From contig NZ_SOQX01000005.1 in NCBI RefSeq assembly GCF_004366735.1, positions 17,501 through 81,500 of the forward strand: 64,000 nucleotides of DNA, written 5' to 3'. The position numbers and the translations under genes are program-made. This DNA is from Thiohalophilus thiocyanatoxydans (GTDB lineage: Bacteria; Pseudomonadota; Gammaproteobacteria; UBA6429; Thiohalophilaceae). Shown here piece by piece: positions 46,384 through 56,081 of the stretch (position 1 is the stretch's first letter; each line of letters begins with the position of its first letter). The notes beneath the pieces are model-generated. The model was not told where the DNA came from. It did not search any database and saw only the letters and a program-made list of their open reading frames with translations.

Positions 46384-47127
46384 ATGCCCGCAAAACCCGC
46401 AAAAAAGACCCGGAAAATTGACGCCTTCAATCTGGCCCCCGGACGGGTGCTGGCACGCAAATACGAGGTCATCCGGCAGCTGGGCGCCGGCTGGGAAGGC
46501 GAGGTCTATCTGATCCGCGAGCTGGCCACCGGCATCGAGCGCACCGCCAAGCTGTTCTTCCCGCAGCGCAATCTGCGTGACAAAAATACCCACTTCTATG
46601 CCACTAAACTGCACAAGCTGCGCCACTGCCCGATCGTCATCCAGTACAGCCACCAGGACACCATCACCGTCCAGGGCGAGCCGGTGACCCTGCTGATCTC
46701 GGAGTATGTCGAGGGCGATCTGCTCAGCCAGTTTATCCAGCGCCATCCCGGCAAACGCCTGCCCCCTTTCGAGGCGGTTCATCTGCTGCATGCGCTGGCT
46801 TCGGGAATGGAGTGCATCCATGCGCTGGGCGAATACCACGGCGATCTGCACTCGGACAACATCATCGTGGAAGGCTTCGGCCTGCGCTTCGATCTCAAGC
46901 TGGTGGATCTGTTCCACCTCGGCGCCCCGACCCGGGAACATATCCGCATGGATACCGTCGATATGATTCATGTGTTTTACGAGGCGCTCGGTGGTCAAAA
47001 GCACTATGCCCGTCAGCCGCCCGAAATCAAGTACATCATCAACGGCCTCAAGCGCAGCCTGATTCTGAAAAAATTCAAATCGGCCGGACAACTGCGCCAG
47101 CACCTTGAAACCATGCGCTGGAGCTGA
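46384..47127 (+). CDS. Serine/threonine protein kinase-like protein
   Basis: A compact 247-residue Hanks-type kinase. The Gly-rich loop is LGAGWEGEVYLI (about residues 36-47), with the ATP lysine in TAKLFF and the catalytic loop HGDLHSDNIIV. The DFG position reads VDLFH, so the Mg2+ aspartate is kept but the glycine is not. The C lobe is short and there is no membrane anchor. A PP2C phosphatase and a glutaredoxin follow on the same strand. Confidence 0.85.
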   Translation: MPAKPAKKTRKIDAFNLAPGRVLARKYEVIRQLGAGWEGEVYLIRELATGIERTAKLFFPQRNLRDKNTHFYATKLHKLRHCPIVIQYSHQDTITVQGEPVTLLISEYVEGDLLSQFIQRHPGKRLPPFEAVHLLHALASGMECIHALGEYHGDLHSDNIIVEGFGLRFDLKLVDLFHLGAPTREHIRMDTVDMIHVFYEALGGQKHYARQPPEIKYIINGLKRSLILKKFKSAGQLRQHLETMRWS

Positions 47128-47129
47128 TC

Positions 47130-47171
47130 ATGGCCATCCATAACTACATGATTAAAGGAGCCTGGCTCTGA
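47130..47171 (+). CDS. Possible 13-codon leader peptide
   Basis: ATG 47130 lies 2 bases after the kinase stop and opens a 13-residue frame ending in TGA at 47169-47171. The frame contains the AAAGGAG ribosome-binding site for the following gene and its stop overlaps a possible CTG start (CTGA). Coding is not proven. Confidence 0.25.
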   Translation: MAIHNYMIKGAWL

Positions 47172-47239
47172 CGGCAACACAGCTTTTCAGCAAACAGGAC
47201 TTCGAGAGCCCGCAAAACGTCAGACTGGGTAACGGGGAG

Positions 47240-47971
47240 GTGGTGTGCTACACCCATCGCTCACCGGACAAGGAGACAGTCAACGAAGACAGCCTGGCAC
47301 TGGTGGATATTGCCCCGGACACCTCGGTACTGATGGTGGCTGACGGCCTCGGCGGCCAGCCCGGCGGCGCCACCGCCTCGGAAATCGCCATCCAGGCCCT
47401 GGCCCATTCACTGGAACGCACTGACCGCACACCCCGTGAAGCGATCCTGGAAGGTTTTGATCGCGCCAACCACCAAATCAGGGACAACGGCGCCGGGTCA
47501 GCGACCACGCTGGCCGTGGTCGAAATCCAGGCAAACCGGTTGCGGCCCTACCATGTCGGAGATTCGATGATTATCGTCACCGGTCAGCGCGGCAAACAAA
47601 AGCTGTTCACTGTCTCCCACTCACCGGTGGGGTATGCCGTGGAAGCGGGCCTGCTCAACGAGGAAGAGGCGATACACCATGAAGAGCGTCACCTGATCTC
47701 CAATGTCGTGGGAGCCGAGGACATGAATATCTCCCTGGGTTCGCTGATCACCCTGGCACCCCGTGATACCCTGTTGCTGGCCAGTGACGGCCTGTTCGAC
47801 AATTTGTACTACGAAGAGATCGTCGCGCTGATTCGCAAGGGTCCACTGCGCTCTGCCGCCCGTCGTCTGGTGGAACTTGCGCATCACCGCATGGCATGCC
47901 GGGATAACGCCCAGCCCTGTCACCCTGACGACTTGAGTTTTATTCTGTATCGTCCGACACCCCGGCAATAA
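47240..47971 (+). CDS. PP2C-type protein phosphatase
   Basis: A 243-residue metal-dependent Ser/Thr phosphatase with NEDSLALVD, MVADGLGGQPGG, LASDGLFDN and a C-terminal DDLSF. It is probably the partner of the adjacent kinase. GTG 47240 is the longest standard start, but the frame stays open upstream to 47156. That stretch reads LFSKQDFESPQNVRLGNGEV, and a good Shine-Dalgarno sequence (AAAGGAG, 47154-47160) lies 7 bases before an in-frame CTG at 47168. The true protein may therefore start at CTG. Confidence 0.88.
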   Translation: MVCYTHRSPDKETVNEDSLALVDIAPDTSVLMVADGLGGQPGGATASEIAIQALAHSLERTDRTPREAILEGFDRANHQIRDNGAGSATTLAVVEIQANRLRPYHVGDSMIIVTGQRGKQKLFTVSHSPVGYAVEAGLLNEEEAIHHEERHLISNVVGAEDMNISLGSLITLAPRDTLLLASDGLFDNLYYEEIVALIRKGPLRSAARRLVELAHHRMACRDNAQPCHPDDLSFILYRPTPRQ

Positions 47972-47988
47972 CGAGGTTTTGATTAACT

Positions 47989-48249
47989 ATGGCACGCGTT
48001 ACTATTTACAGCACCGGTAATTGTCCGATTTGCGACAACACCAAGAAACTACTGAACAAATGGCGGATTCCGTTTGATGAGGTCCGGGTAGATATGGAGC
48101 GGGACAAACTCAAGGAGATGCTCGATTTGACCAACCATGCACGGAGCGTGCCCCAGATCGCGGTCGACGGCAAATGGATCGGCGGTTTTACCGAGCTGAC
48201 GGAAATGCATATGGACGGCGAGCTGAACGAACTGGTGGAGCACCAATAA
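47989..48249 (+). CDS. Monothiol/dithiol glutaredoxin-like protein (CPIC)
   Basis: An 86-residue thioredoxin-fold protein with active site C12-P-I-C15 in GNCPICDNTK, the cis-Pro SVPQIAVD and the WIGGFTEL glycine pair. It differs from the usual CPYC of glutaredoxin 3. It follows the PP2C gene by 17 bases and may be part of the same transcript. Confidence 0.88.
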   Translation: MARVTIYSTGNCPICDNTKKLLNKWRIPFDEVRVDMERDKLKEMLDLTNHARSVPQIAVDGKWIGGFTELTEMHMDGELNELVEHQ

Positions 48250-48315
48250 CCGCTTCAGGGGGTTAACATGCAACCTTTCACAAAAATCCGCAAAGCATCA
48301 TAACGAGGCGCAAGG

Positions 48316-49920
48316 TCAGTTACCGCTCTTTTCCCGGTACATATTCTGATCGGCGACATGTAACAGATTCTCGATGCTCTCGCCATCATCGGGAAATACC
48401 GCAACACCGATGCTGACTCCGGCATAGACTTCGTGGCCGTTAATAATAAACGGCGCCTCGAGGCATTTGACCAGCTTTTCCCTGATTTGTTTGATCTCTT
48501 CATGACCGCTACCCCCTTCCAGCAAAATAATAAACTCATCTCCCTGGTAGCGGCATACTGTATCTTCTTCACGAGTGCAATCCTTGAAGCGTTGAGCAAC
48601 TTTCCGTAGCAGCTCATCGCCTGAAGCATGACCAAATTCATCGTTAATTGCCTTGAAGTTGTTCATGTCCATGAATACCACGGCAAAACGATCTCCCCTG
48701 CGTTTCGCACCGGCCAATACCTGACGCAACCGTTCGAGCAGGAAGTTCCTGTTCGCCAGCCCGGTCAGACTGTCGTTATTGGCGAGATGATAGAGGCGGC
48801 TCTCGTACTGGAGCCGTTCCATCTCGTGGCGATGATGCAACCTCGAAAACAGCAACACAACCCAGAAAGAGATTGTTCCGATAACCAGAACGGCTGCAAT
48901 CAACCCTGTATTTATATCGCCAAACCCGATCTGTTTCTCTATCGTCAGGGCAAAGGGCTGCCCCGGATTGGTGATCATGCGTTCGTACTTCAAACGGGGG
49001 AACAGTCGGCTCTCCACAGCGCCGGCACGACGGCCGGACTGATAATACAGTTCAGTATCGTTCAGATCACTGTTGTAATCACGATGATACAGCCGGGCCA
49101 TCAAGTCATCACGCTGCACAAGTTGCGCCGGTATCATCTCGTTTGTCTTGACCGACAGAATTGCAAACTGCGCGGGTTGCTGCGATTCAGTAACGTCCTG
49201 CCTGACTGTGCGGTGCAACAAGAACCCGCGCTCCCCTTCGATCAGGGTAAAGGGCAGGCTGGCCACCGGTATATTCATCAATCTGGATTGGTGCAGCGCC
49301 TCCCGAAACAGTCGATGCGCACCCAGATCCAGGCCGAGAATCGCACGGTTATCCGCCTGCATGGGTTCCATAAACACAATCGGGTAGTAACTCTCCCGCG
49401 GGACAACATTCAACCACTGACGTTTTTCAGTGAAGTCGAAGCGGGCGAGGCGAAACCCGGGATCAATATTTTCACGCATATCAGCGATAAATTCCGCCAG
49501 ATTGTCATCACTGACCTCCCTGGCTATCTCGAACGTATGAATATGCGGGTAACGTTGCAATATACGCTGCGCGTACTCACGCAGTTGTCGCCATTCATGT
49601 TGTCGGCTGCTTGCCAGCAGACTGGCAAAGCCTTCGATCACTGATGCGTTAATCTCCGCCCAGTTACTGATCTGCTGGAACAGGGCATCGCCACTATGCT
49701 GGAATTGCTGCTCTCTTTCCCTGAGCTCGCTGTTGATAATAAAACCGACCAGCACTGTGACAAACACAAACCAGACAATCACGATCAGCAGATACAGTCG
49801 CGTGAGCGGCCTGAGCCGGGGAGCCGTCGCCAATAGTCCGGAAATTCCCATACTAATTTTAATACCGCCATTGCCAAAGAGTTTATTCCCTGCGACCCAT
49901 TTTGCGATGGTACCCACCAT
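48316..49920 (-). CDS. CHASE-domain diguanylate-cyclase-like protein (QGDEF)
   Basis: About 534 residues: membrane helices near 42-64 and 347-367 enclose a periplasmic CHASE-type sensor domain, followed by a GGDEF domain. The signature reads RYQGDEF, so the first glycine is replaced. GDEF is intact, and the FMDMNNFKAINDEFGHASGDELL segment that carries the metal and substrate residues is present. Activity is plausible but not assured. ATG 49851 is an alternative start. Confidence 0.85.
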   Translation of the reverse strand: MVGTIAKWVAGNKLFGNGGIKISMGISGLLATAPRLRPLTRLYLLIVIVWFVFVTVLVGFIINSELREREQQFQHSGDALFQQISNWAEINASVIEGFASLLASSRQHEWRQLREYAQRILQRYPHIHTFEIAREVSDDNLAEFIADMRENIDPGFRLARFDFTEKRQWLNVVPRESYYPIVFMEPMQADNRAILGLDLGAHRLFREALHQSRLMNIPVASLPFTLIEGERGFLLHRTVRQDVTESQQPAQFAILSVKTNEMIPAQLVQRDDLMARLYHRDYNSDLNDTELYYQSGRRAGAVESRLFPRLKYERMITNPGQPFALTIEKQIGFGDINTGLIAAVLVIGTISFWVVLLFSRLHHRHEMERLQYESRLYHLANNDSLTGLANRNFLLERLRQVLAGAKRRGDRFAVVFMDMNNFKAINDEFGHASGDELLRKVAQRFKDCTREEDTVCRYQGDEFIILLEGGSGHEEIKQIREKLVKCLEAPFIINGHEVYAGVSIGVAVFPDDGESIENLLHVADQNMYREKSGN

Positions 49921-50135
49921 TCGGGTATCAGGGGAAACCCCTAGTACAGGGTATTTTCTGTCGATCCCGGTGCAAAATCCGGAAATAAGCGTTTATCTCT
50001 TACCGCTCTGTTCGCCGGCTATCGCGATCCCCCTGTAATTGAGATTTATCTCCGTTCTCGTTAGTATTCCCTCTGTTTTGGTTTTATGTACCGGGTGCCT
50101 GCCCGGATTCTCCTGGATGTTACTGGAATACAATT

Positions 50136-51239
50136 ATGCGTAAGCGTCTGATACTGGCCATTTTGCTTCTTGCTCTGTTTCTGGCCGCCCTTTTCGGCAT
50201 CAAATACTGGCAAAACGTACAACAGGCCGCCCAGATGGCCCAGCCCCAGCCCCCGGCCACCATCGCCTCCACCGAAGTGCGCGAAGAGCGCTGGCGCCCG
50301 ATGCTCGATTCGGTGGGTTCCCTGGTGGCCATCAACGGCACCGCCGTCACGACCGAAGTCGCCGGACTGGTCAGCGAGATCCAGTTTGAATCCGGCAGCC
50401 GGATTGAAGCGGGCAAGGTATTGTTGCAGCTGGATGACTCGATCGATCAGGCCGCCCTGGAAGCCTTACGCGCCGAACGCCATCTGGCGGAGATCAAATT
50501 CAAACGCGCCGAGGATCTGCTCAAACGCCAGGTCATGTCCCGGTCCGAGTATGACGAAGCCCGCGCCAGCTTTGATGCGGCCACCGCCCGGGTCAAACAG
50601 CAGGAAGCGACCATCCGCCGCAAGGCGATCCGTGCTCCGTTCAGCGGCCGGCTGGGGATTCGCCAGATTAATCTCGGCCAGTTCCTTGAACCGGGTCAGC
50701 CCATCGTCCAATTGCAGGCGCTGGATCCGATTTACGTGGATTACACCCTGCCGGAACGCTATCTGCCGCAACTGAGTACGGGACAGGAGATTCGTGTGCG
50801 GGTCAGTGCCTTCCCGGATAAAGCCTTCAACGGTGAGATTACGTCCATCGAGTCGGGGGTGGACGCCGGTACCCGGACGATTAAACTCCGCGCGACGCTG
50901 GACAACCCTGAAGGCCAACTGCAGCCGGGGATGTTTGCCAAGGTCAAAACCCTGGAGGCTGAAGACAAAACCGTCCTCACCGTGCCCCGCACCGCAGTCA
51001 GTTACAACCCGTACGGCGACTTCATTTACCTGATCAAAAACAACGACGGGGACAAGACAGTCGTCGAACGTCTGCAGGTGGAAACCGGGGAAGTCCGTGA
51101 CGGTTACGTCGCCATTCTCGAGGGTGTGGAGGCCGGACAGAAAGTGGTCCGAACCGGCCTGGTCAAACTGCGTGACGGCATGGAGGTCAAGATCGATAAC
51201 AGCGTTGAGCTGGAAGACGACAAGGCCGACAGCGAATGA
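50136..51239 (+). CDS. RND efflux periplasmic adaptor (MFP) subunit
   Basis: A 367-residue adaptor with an N-terminal anchor (about residues 5-25), lipoyl/barrel-sandwich domains and a coiled-coil hairpin near 100-160. It links the inner-membrane pump to an outer-membrane channel. Its end overlaps the pump gene start by 4 bases (ATGA), so they are co-translated. No outer-membrane factor gene is in the operon. Confidence 0.93.
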   Translation: MRKRLILAILLLALFLAALFGIKYWQNVQQAAQMAQPQPPATIASTEVREERWRPMLDSVGSLVAINGTAVTTEVAGLVSEIQFESGSRIEAGKVLLQLDDSIDQAALEALRAERHLAEIKFKRAEDLLKRQVMSRSEYDEARASFDAATARVKQQEATIRRKAIRAPFSGRLGIRQINLGQFLEPGQPIVQLQALDPIYVDYTLPERYLPQLSTGQEIRVRVSAFPDKAFNGEITSIESGVDAGTRTIKLRATLDNPEGQLQPGMFAKVKTLEAEDKTVLTVPRTAVSYNPYGDFIYLIKNNDGDKTVVERLQVETGEVRDGYVAILEGVEAGQKVVRTGLVKLRDGMEVKIDNSVELEDDKADSE

Positions 51240-54200
51240 AATTCACCGACACGTTCATCCACCGTCCCGTCCTGGCGACGGTTGTCAGCCTGTTGATACT
51301 GCTGATCGGCCTGCGTTCGCTGGGCATGCTGGAGGTACGCCAATACCCGGAAATGAAAAATACGGTGGTCACCATCACCACCACTTATCCCGGTGCCAGT
51401 TCCGACCTGGTCAAAGGCTTTGTCACCACGCCGATCCAGCAGGCCGTGGCCGAAGCCAATGGCATTGACTACATCACCTCCACCAGCTCCCAGGGACAGT
51501 CCACGATCGAAGTCTATATGGAACTGGACTACGACCCGAATGCGGCCGTCGCCGAGATTCAGGCCAAGGTAGCCAGCAAACGCAACGAGCTGCCCGCCGA
51601 CGTGGAAGATCCGGTCATTGATTCGAGTACCGGTGACACCACAGCGTTGATGTACGTCGCGTTCTTCAGTGAGGACGTTGCACGCTCACAAATTACCGAT
51701 TATGTCCTGCGCGTCACCCAACCGCAGATCCAGGCCCTGTCCGGTGTCGCCAAGGCCCGCCTGTTCGGTGAGCAGTTCGCTATGCGTATCTGGCTGGATC
51801 CCGCCCGGATGGCCGCCCAGGGCATAACCGCCGGGCAGGTGGCCGAGGTACTGCGTGCCAACAATTACCTGGCCGGGATTGGTTCGACCAAGGGCAAGTA
51901 CGTGGCGATGAATCTGACCGCCACCACCGATGTCAGTGAGCCGGATGACTTTCGCAAACTGGTGGTGCGCAGTGAAAACGGCACGCTCGTGCGTCTGCAG
52001 GATATCGCTCGCACCGAACTGGGCGCCGAAGACTACAACACGACTGCCTGGTATAAAGGCATCCCGGCCGCCTTTATCGCGGTGGAACCGGCACCGGGCT
52101 CCAACCCCATCGATGTCGCTGATCGGGTCAATAATTTGATCCCGCAAATTCGCGACCAGTTGCCTGACGGCGTCGAGGTCAAGATTCCTTACGATGCCAG
52201 CCAGTTCATCAAAAACTCGATCACGGAGGTCTACAAGACCATTGCCGAAGCGGTCTTGATCGTACTGGTGGTGATCTACCTGACCCTGGGCTCTTTCCGC
52301 GCCGCCGTAATCCCGGCCGTGGCGGTGCCCCTGTCGCTGATCGGTGCGGCCTTTGTGATGCTGACGCTGGGCTTCTCACTGAACTTGCTGACTCTGTTGT
52401 CCATGGTCCTGGCCATCGGGCTGGTGGTGGATGACGCCATCATCGTGGTGGAAAACGTGCACCGACACATCGAGGAGGGGGAAAGCAACCTGCAAGCCGC
52501 CCTCAAGGGGGCACGCGAGCTGGCGGTGCCGATTATCGCCATGACCACCACCCTGCTGGCTGTGTATGCCCCGATCGGCTTTCTCGGTGGGCTGGTGGGC
52601 AGCCTGTTCACCGAATTCGCCTTCGCCCTGAGCGGCGCCGTCTTGATCTCCGGGGTCGTCGCCCTGACCCTCTCGCCGGTATTGTCCAGCGCGGTACTCA
52701 AGCAACACGGCAGCCAGGGCCGCTTCGAACAACAGGTTGAAAAATTCTTCAACTGGTTGTCGACCCGCTATCGCCAGACCCTGACCAGCTCATTGAATAC
52801 AGTCGGAATATCCCTGCTGGTTGGCGCGGTCATCCTGGCTTCCAATTACTTTATGTTCGCCAACAGCAAATCGGAGTTGGCCCCGACCGAGGATCAGAGC
52901 ATCCTGTTTTTTAACGGGACCGGACCACGCACCGCCACGCTGGATTATCACAAGGCCTATTCAAACCAGATCAAGGAAATATTCGAAGGCTTCCCCGAAT
53001 ACAATGACAGTTTCTTTATTCTGGGACGTACCCAGGATACGGTATTCGGCGGCTTCAAGATGGTCCCGCAAGATCAGCGCGAGCGATCACAGATGGCGAT
53101 TAAGCCGGAACTTGGCGCCAAGCTGAACAATGTCGCCGGGTACCAGATCGGGGTCTTCCCGCGCCCGAGTATACCCGGCTCCAGTCGCGGTTTGCCGGTG
53201 CAGTTCGTCATCACCTCGGATAGCGGCTATGAAGAGATGGTCAATGTCGCCAACCAGATAATCGGGCGCGGCATGGAAAGTGGCAACTTCCAGTTTCTTA
53301 AAAAATCCATCGAGCTCGATCGTCCCACGGTGACTATTGATGTGGATCGGGACCGGGCCGCCGATCTCGGCATCAGCATGCGGGAGGTTGGCACCAACCT
53401 CGGGACCCTGCTGGGTGGCGGTTATGTCAACCGTTTCAGCATGGAGGGGCGCAGCTACAAGGTCATCCCGCAAGTGGAACGTGAATTCCGTCTGGATGCC
53501 ACGATGTTGAATAATTATTATCTGCAAACCGCTACCGGCGAGGAGATCCCCTTGTCGAGTATTGCCTCGCTGAAACAGGAAGTCGAACCGTCCGACCGCA
53601 CCCAGTTCCAGCAGCTCAATTCATTAATCATTGAAGGCAACCTGGCCCCGGGGGTAACCATGGGCGAGGCGCTCTCTTATCTGGAATCCCAGGCCGATGA
53701 ACTTCTGCCACGCGGCTTTGATTACGACTACCTGGGCGACTCACGCCAGTACGCCAGCCAGAGTGGTGCCTTGATGCTGACTTTCTTCCTGGCCCTGCTG
53801 GTAATCTATCTGGTCCTGGCTGCCCAGTTTGAAAGCTGGCGCGATCCGATCATCATTCTGGTCTCGGTCCCGCTGTCCACCGCCGGGGCACTGATCTTTA
53901 TCATGCTCGGTGTCGCTGATGCCTCGATTAATATCTATACCCAGGTGGGACTGATCACCCTGATCGGCGTGGTCGCCAAAAACGGGATTCTGATCGTCGA
54001 ATTCGCCAACAAGTTGCAGATCCAGGAAGGCAAGAACCGCTTCGACGCGGTGGTGGAAGCCGCTACGATTCGCCTGCGTCCCATCATCATGACCTCCATC
54101 GCGTTGATCGTGGCAATGATCCCGCTCATCGCCGCCACCGGCCCGGGTGCGGTCAGCCGTACCCATATCGGTATGACCATCGCTGCAGGACTCGGCATCG

Positions 54201-54286
54201 GTACCCTGTTTACCCTGTTCGTGCTTCCCGCCGTCTATCTTCTGCTGGCGCGGGACCATTCGGCCCACACCCGGCAGGCAGCCTGA
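51236..54286 (+). CDS. RND-family efflux pump permease (AcrB/MexF-like)
   Basis: A 1016-residue inner-membrane transporter with 12 membrane segments, two large periplasmic loops and the proton-relay motif GLVVDDAIIVVENVHRHIE in TM4 (two aspartates). The TM10 lysine region KNGILIVEF is also present. The length and motifs fit hydrophobe/amphiphile exporters (drugs, solvents), not heavy-metal CusA. The substrate is unknown. Confidence 0.95.
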   Translation: MKFTDTFIHRPVLATVVSLLILLIGLRSLGMLEVRQYPEMKNTVVTITTTYPGASSDLVKGFVTTPIQQAVAEANGIDYITSTSSQGQSTIEVYMELDYDPNAAVAEIQAKVASKRNELPADVEDPVIDSSTGDTTALMYVAFFSEDVARSQITDYVLRVTQPQIQALSGVAKARLFGEQFAMRIWLDPARMAAQGITAGQVAEVLRANNYLAGIGSTKGKYVAMNLTATTDVSEPDDFRKLVVRSENGTLVRLQDIARTELGAEDYNTTAWYKGIPAAFIAVEPAPGSNPIDVADRVNNLIPQIRDQLPDGVEVKIPYDASQFIKNSITEVYKTIAEAVLIVLVVIYLTLGSFRAAVIPAVAVPLSLIGAAFVMLTLGFSLNLLTLLSMVLAIGLVVDDAIIVVENVHRHIEEGESNLQAALKGARELAVPIIAMTTTLLAVYAPIGFLGGLVGSLFTEFAFALSGAVLISGVVALTLSPVLSSAVLKQHGSQGRFEQQVEKFFNWLSTRYRQTLTSSLNTVGISLLVGAVILASNYFMFANSKSELAPTEDQSILFFNGTGPRTATLDYHKAYSNQIKEIFEGFPEYNDSFFILGRTQDTVFGGFKMVPQDQRERSQMAIKPELGAKLNNVAGYQIGVFPRPSIPGSSRGLPVQFVITSDSGYEEMVNVANQIIGRGMESGNFQFLKKSIELDRPTVTIDVDRDRAADLGISMREVGTNLGTLLGGGYVNRFSMEGRSYKVIPQVEREFRLDATMLNNYYLQTATGEEIPLSSIASLKQEVEPSDRTQFQQLNSLIIEGNLAPGVTMGEALSYLESQADELLPRGFDYDYLGDSRQYASQSGALMLTFFLALLVIYLVLAAQFESWRDPIIILVSVPLSTAGALIFIMLGVADASINIYTQVGLITLIGVVAKNGILIVEFANKLQIQEGKNRFDAVVEAATIRLRPIIMTSIALIVAMIPLIAATGPGAVSRTHIGMTIAAGLGIGTLFTLFVLPAVYLLLARDHSAHTRQAA

Positions 54287-54540
54287 AGCGGGGCCACCGT
54301 CTCCGCCTGGTTTATTGAACCTGGCGGGATCGATGGCACGGCGTTACCTCCTGTTGTCGGCCCGGTTCGTCCACGAACACCGGGTCCGTCTCGTCGCTGA
54401 ACCACAGCGGAAGAAAAACGCTGGACAACCCGCCCTGCTCAACCAATAATCAGCCGGGTATCGCCCGACCCCAACCTGCCTGGGAACGAGCCGAGCTATC
54501 CGCGATATCAGCAGGACCTTTTTCAACAGAGGCAAACATT

Positions 54541-55188
54541 GTGACAATCCAGTCCCTGGCGAATTTTGTTTCCAATGACTCGATGATTACCCGCCAACTG
54601 GCCCGGACCGGTTATGCGGTGGTGGACAATTACCTGCCCGGCGGGCAGATCACAACAATTCGTGAGGAAATGGCCCGCGCCTGGCAAAACGGCAGCTTTC
54701 GCAATGCCGCAGTAGGTCCGGGTATAAAGCGGGCGCTGCAGCCGGCCATTCGCAATGACAGGATTCTATGGCTGGAGGAAGCGGCATGTTCATCGGCCCA
54801 GCAGAGGTATCTTGCCAGTCTGGAGATCTTGCGCAAGAGGCTCAACCGCGAATTACTACTGGGGCTGTTCAACTTTGAAGGGCATATGGCGGTCTATCCG
54901 CCCGGCGCCCGCTATCAGCGACATATCGATCAGTTTCGCAACACCCGGACCCGTCGGGTCAGTTCGGTTTTATACCTGAACGATGGCTGGGATATGGATG
55001 ACGGCGGCGCCCTGCGTCTGTATCTGGATAACGACAAGCTGCAACCGTACCAGGATATTTACCCCTATGCGGGTCGACTGGTCACCTTTCTCAGTGATCG
55101 TTTCTATCACGAGGTGCTTCCCGCCAGGCGGGCACGCTACAGTATTGCCGGCTGGTTCCGCCAGCGGGACAACACGTTGGCAGGTTAA
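54541..55188 (+). CDS. 2-oxoglutarate/Fe(II)-dependent dioxygenase-like protein
   Basis: A 215-residue double-stranded beta-helix protein. The HxD...H iron triad is visible as RHIDQFRN and FYHEVLPA, and the 2OG-binding Arg is in ARYSIAGWFR. It resembles prolyl-hydroxylase (P4Hc) family members. GTG start at 54541. Target unknown. Confidence 0.85.
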   Translation: MTIQSLANFVSNDSMITRQLARTGYAVVDNYLPGGQITTIREEMARAWQNGSFRNAAVGPGIKRALQPAIRNDRILWLEEAACSSAQQRYLASLEILRKRLNRELLLGLFNFEGHMAVYPPGARYQRHIDQFRNTRTRRVSSVLYLNDGWDMDDGGALRLYLDNDKLQPYQDIYPYAGRLVTFLSDRFYHEVLPARRARYSIAGWFRQRDNTLAG

Positions 55189-55209
55189 GGCCGCAACAGC
55201 GCACCACCC

Positions 55210-55599
55210 CTAAATCACCAGTTGATCCAGCACTTCCCGCATCTGCGCCTCGCCGACCGGCTGGACGAGAATCGCTTCCAGCTGAAACAACGCCGCCAGC
55301 TTGTCGACATACTGACGTTCGGCTTTTTCCACCATCACGATCACTCGGGCCTGTGGCGCATACTTCAGCAGGCTGTGTAAAAACACATCCAGGTTACTGA
55401 TATTGATTCCCGCGTAATTATTACCATAACCATAGAAAAATTCGGCAACCACCAGATCCGGCGGCTGTTTGCGCAACTGACTGATAGCCTTGCGCATGGA
55501 ATTCAGACAGACCTGCTCCCAACCCAACTCTCGATAAAGGGATGAAAAATCCGGATGACCGGGTGACTCAACGATCGAATAAACAACAGTTTTACTCAT
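55210..55599 (-). CDS. CheY-like protein without phosphoacceptor Asp
   Basis: A 129-residue alpha/beta protein with the receiver layout: beta strand TVVYSIVES, PPDLVVAEF, ARVIVMVEKA and LVQPVGEAQMREVLDQL. At the phosphorylation site the sequence is AEF, so a glutamate replaces aspartate. The early acidic pair is also missing. It is probably an unphosphorylated pseudo-receiver. It follows a rhodanese gene by 6 bases. Confidence 0.6.
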   Translation of the reverse strand: MSKTVVYSIVESPGHPDFSSLYRELGWEQVCLNSMRKAISQLRKQPPDLVVAEFFYGYGNNYAGINISNLDVFLHSLLKYAPQARVIVMVEKAERQYVDKLAALFQLEAILVQPVGEAQMREVLDQLVI

Positions 55600-55605
55600 A
55601 ACTTT

Positions 55606-56037
55606 TCAACACTGCTCCCAGGGCAGTCCGGCAAATCGCCAGCCTCCTTGAGAACTGCGATGATGGTGTTCATCCAGCTCCCCTTCAAAGCCCTCTCGAA
55701 CGTTATAGACCCGATCAAACCCTTCCTGCAGCAACAGTTTCCCCGCCTCCAATGAGCGTTTGCCGCTGCGGCAAATCAATACCACCGGCACACGTTGGCC
55801 GCCCGTATCGTCATGCGCCAGACCGCCCAGTAACAGTTGGCGTAACTCACGGACGAAATTCGGGTTCACTTCCCAGTCGGGCTCATCGATCCAGGGGATG
55901 TTGATCGCCCCGACCGGGTGGCCGATGAACAGAAACTCCATGTGCGAGCGCACATCCACCAGGACGGCTTTGGGCTCGTCGAGCAGCAATTGATACGCCT
56001 GCTGCGGGGTCAATTCATCGACACTGGATTCTGACAC
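55606..56037 (-). CDS. Rhodanese-like sulfurtransferase
   Basis: A 143-residue single-domain rhodanese with active-site loop CRSGKRS and an early LVDVRSHMEF. Transfers sulfur from persulfide donors. It shares a minus-strand pair with a CheY-like protein. Confidence 0.9.
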   Translation of the reverse strand: MSESSVDELTPQQAYQLLLDEPKAVLVDVRSHMEFLFIGHPVGAINIPWIDEPDWEVNPNFVRELRQLLLGGLAHDDTGGQRVPVVLICRSGKRSLEAGKLLLQEGFDRVYNVREGFEGELDEHHHRSSQGGWRFAGLPWEQC

Positions 56038-56081
56038 AGCATTTCCCCTCTGTTTTTACTGCCGGCGATATTCAAACAAAA

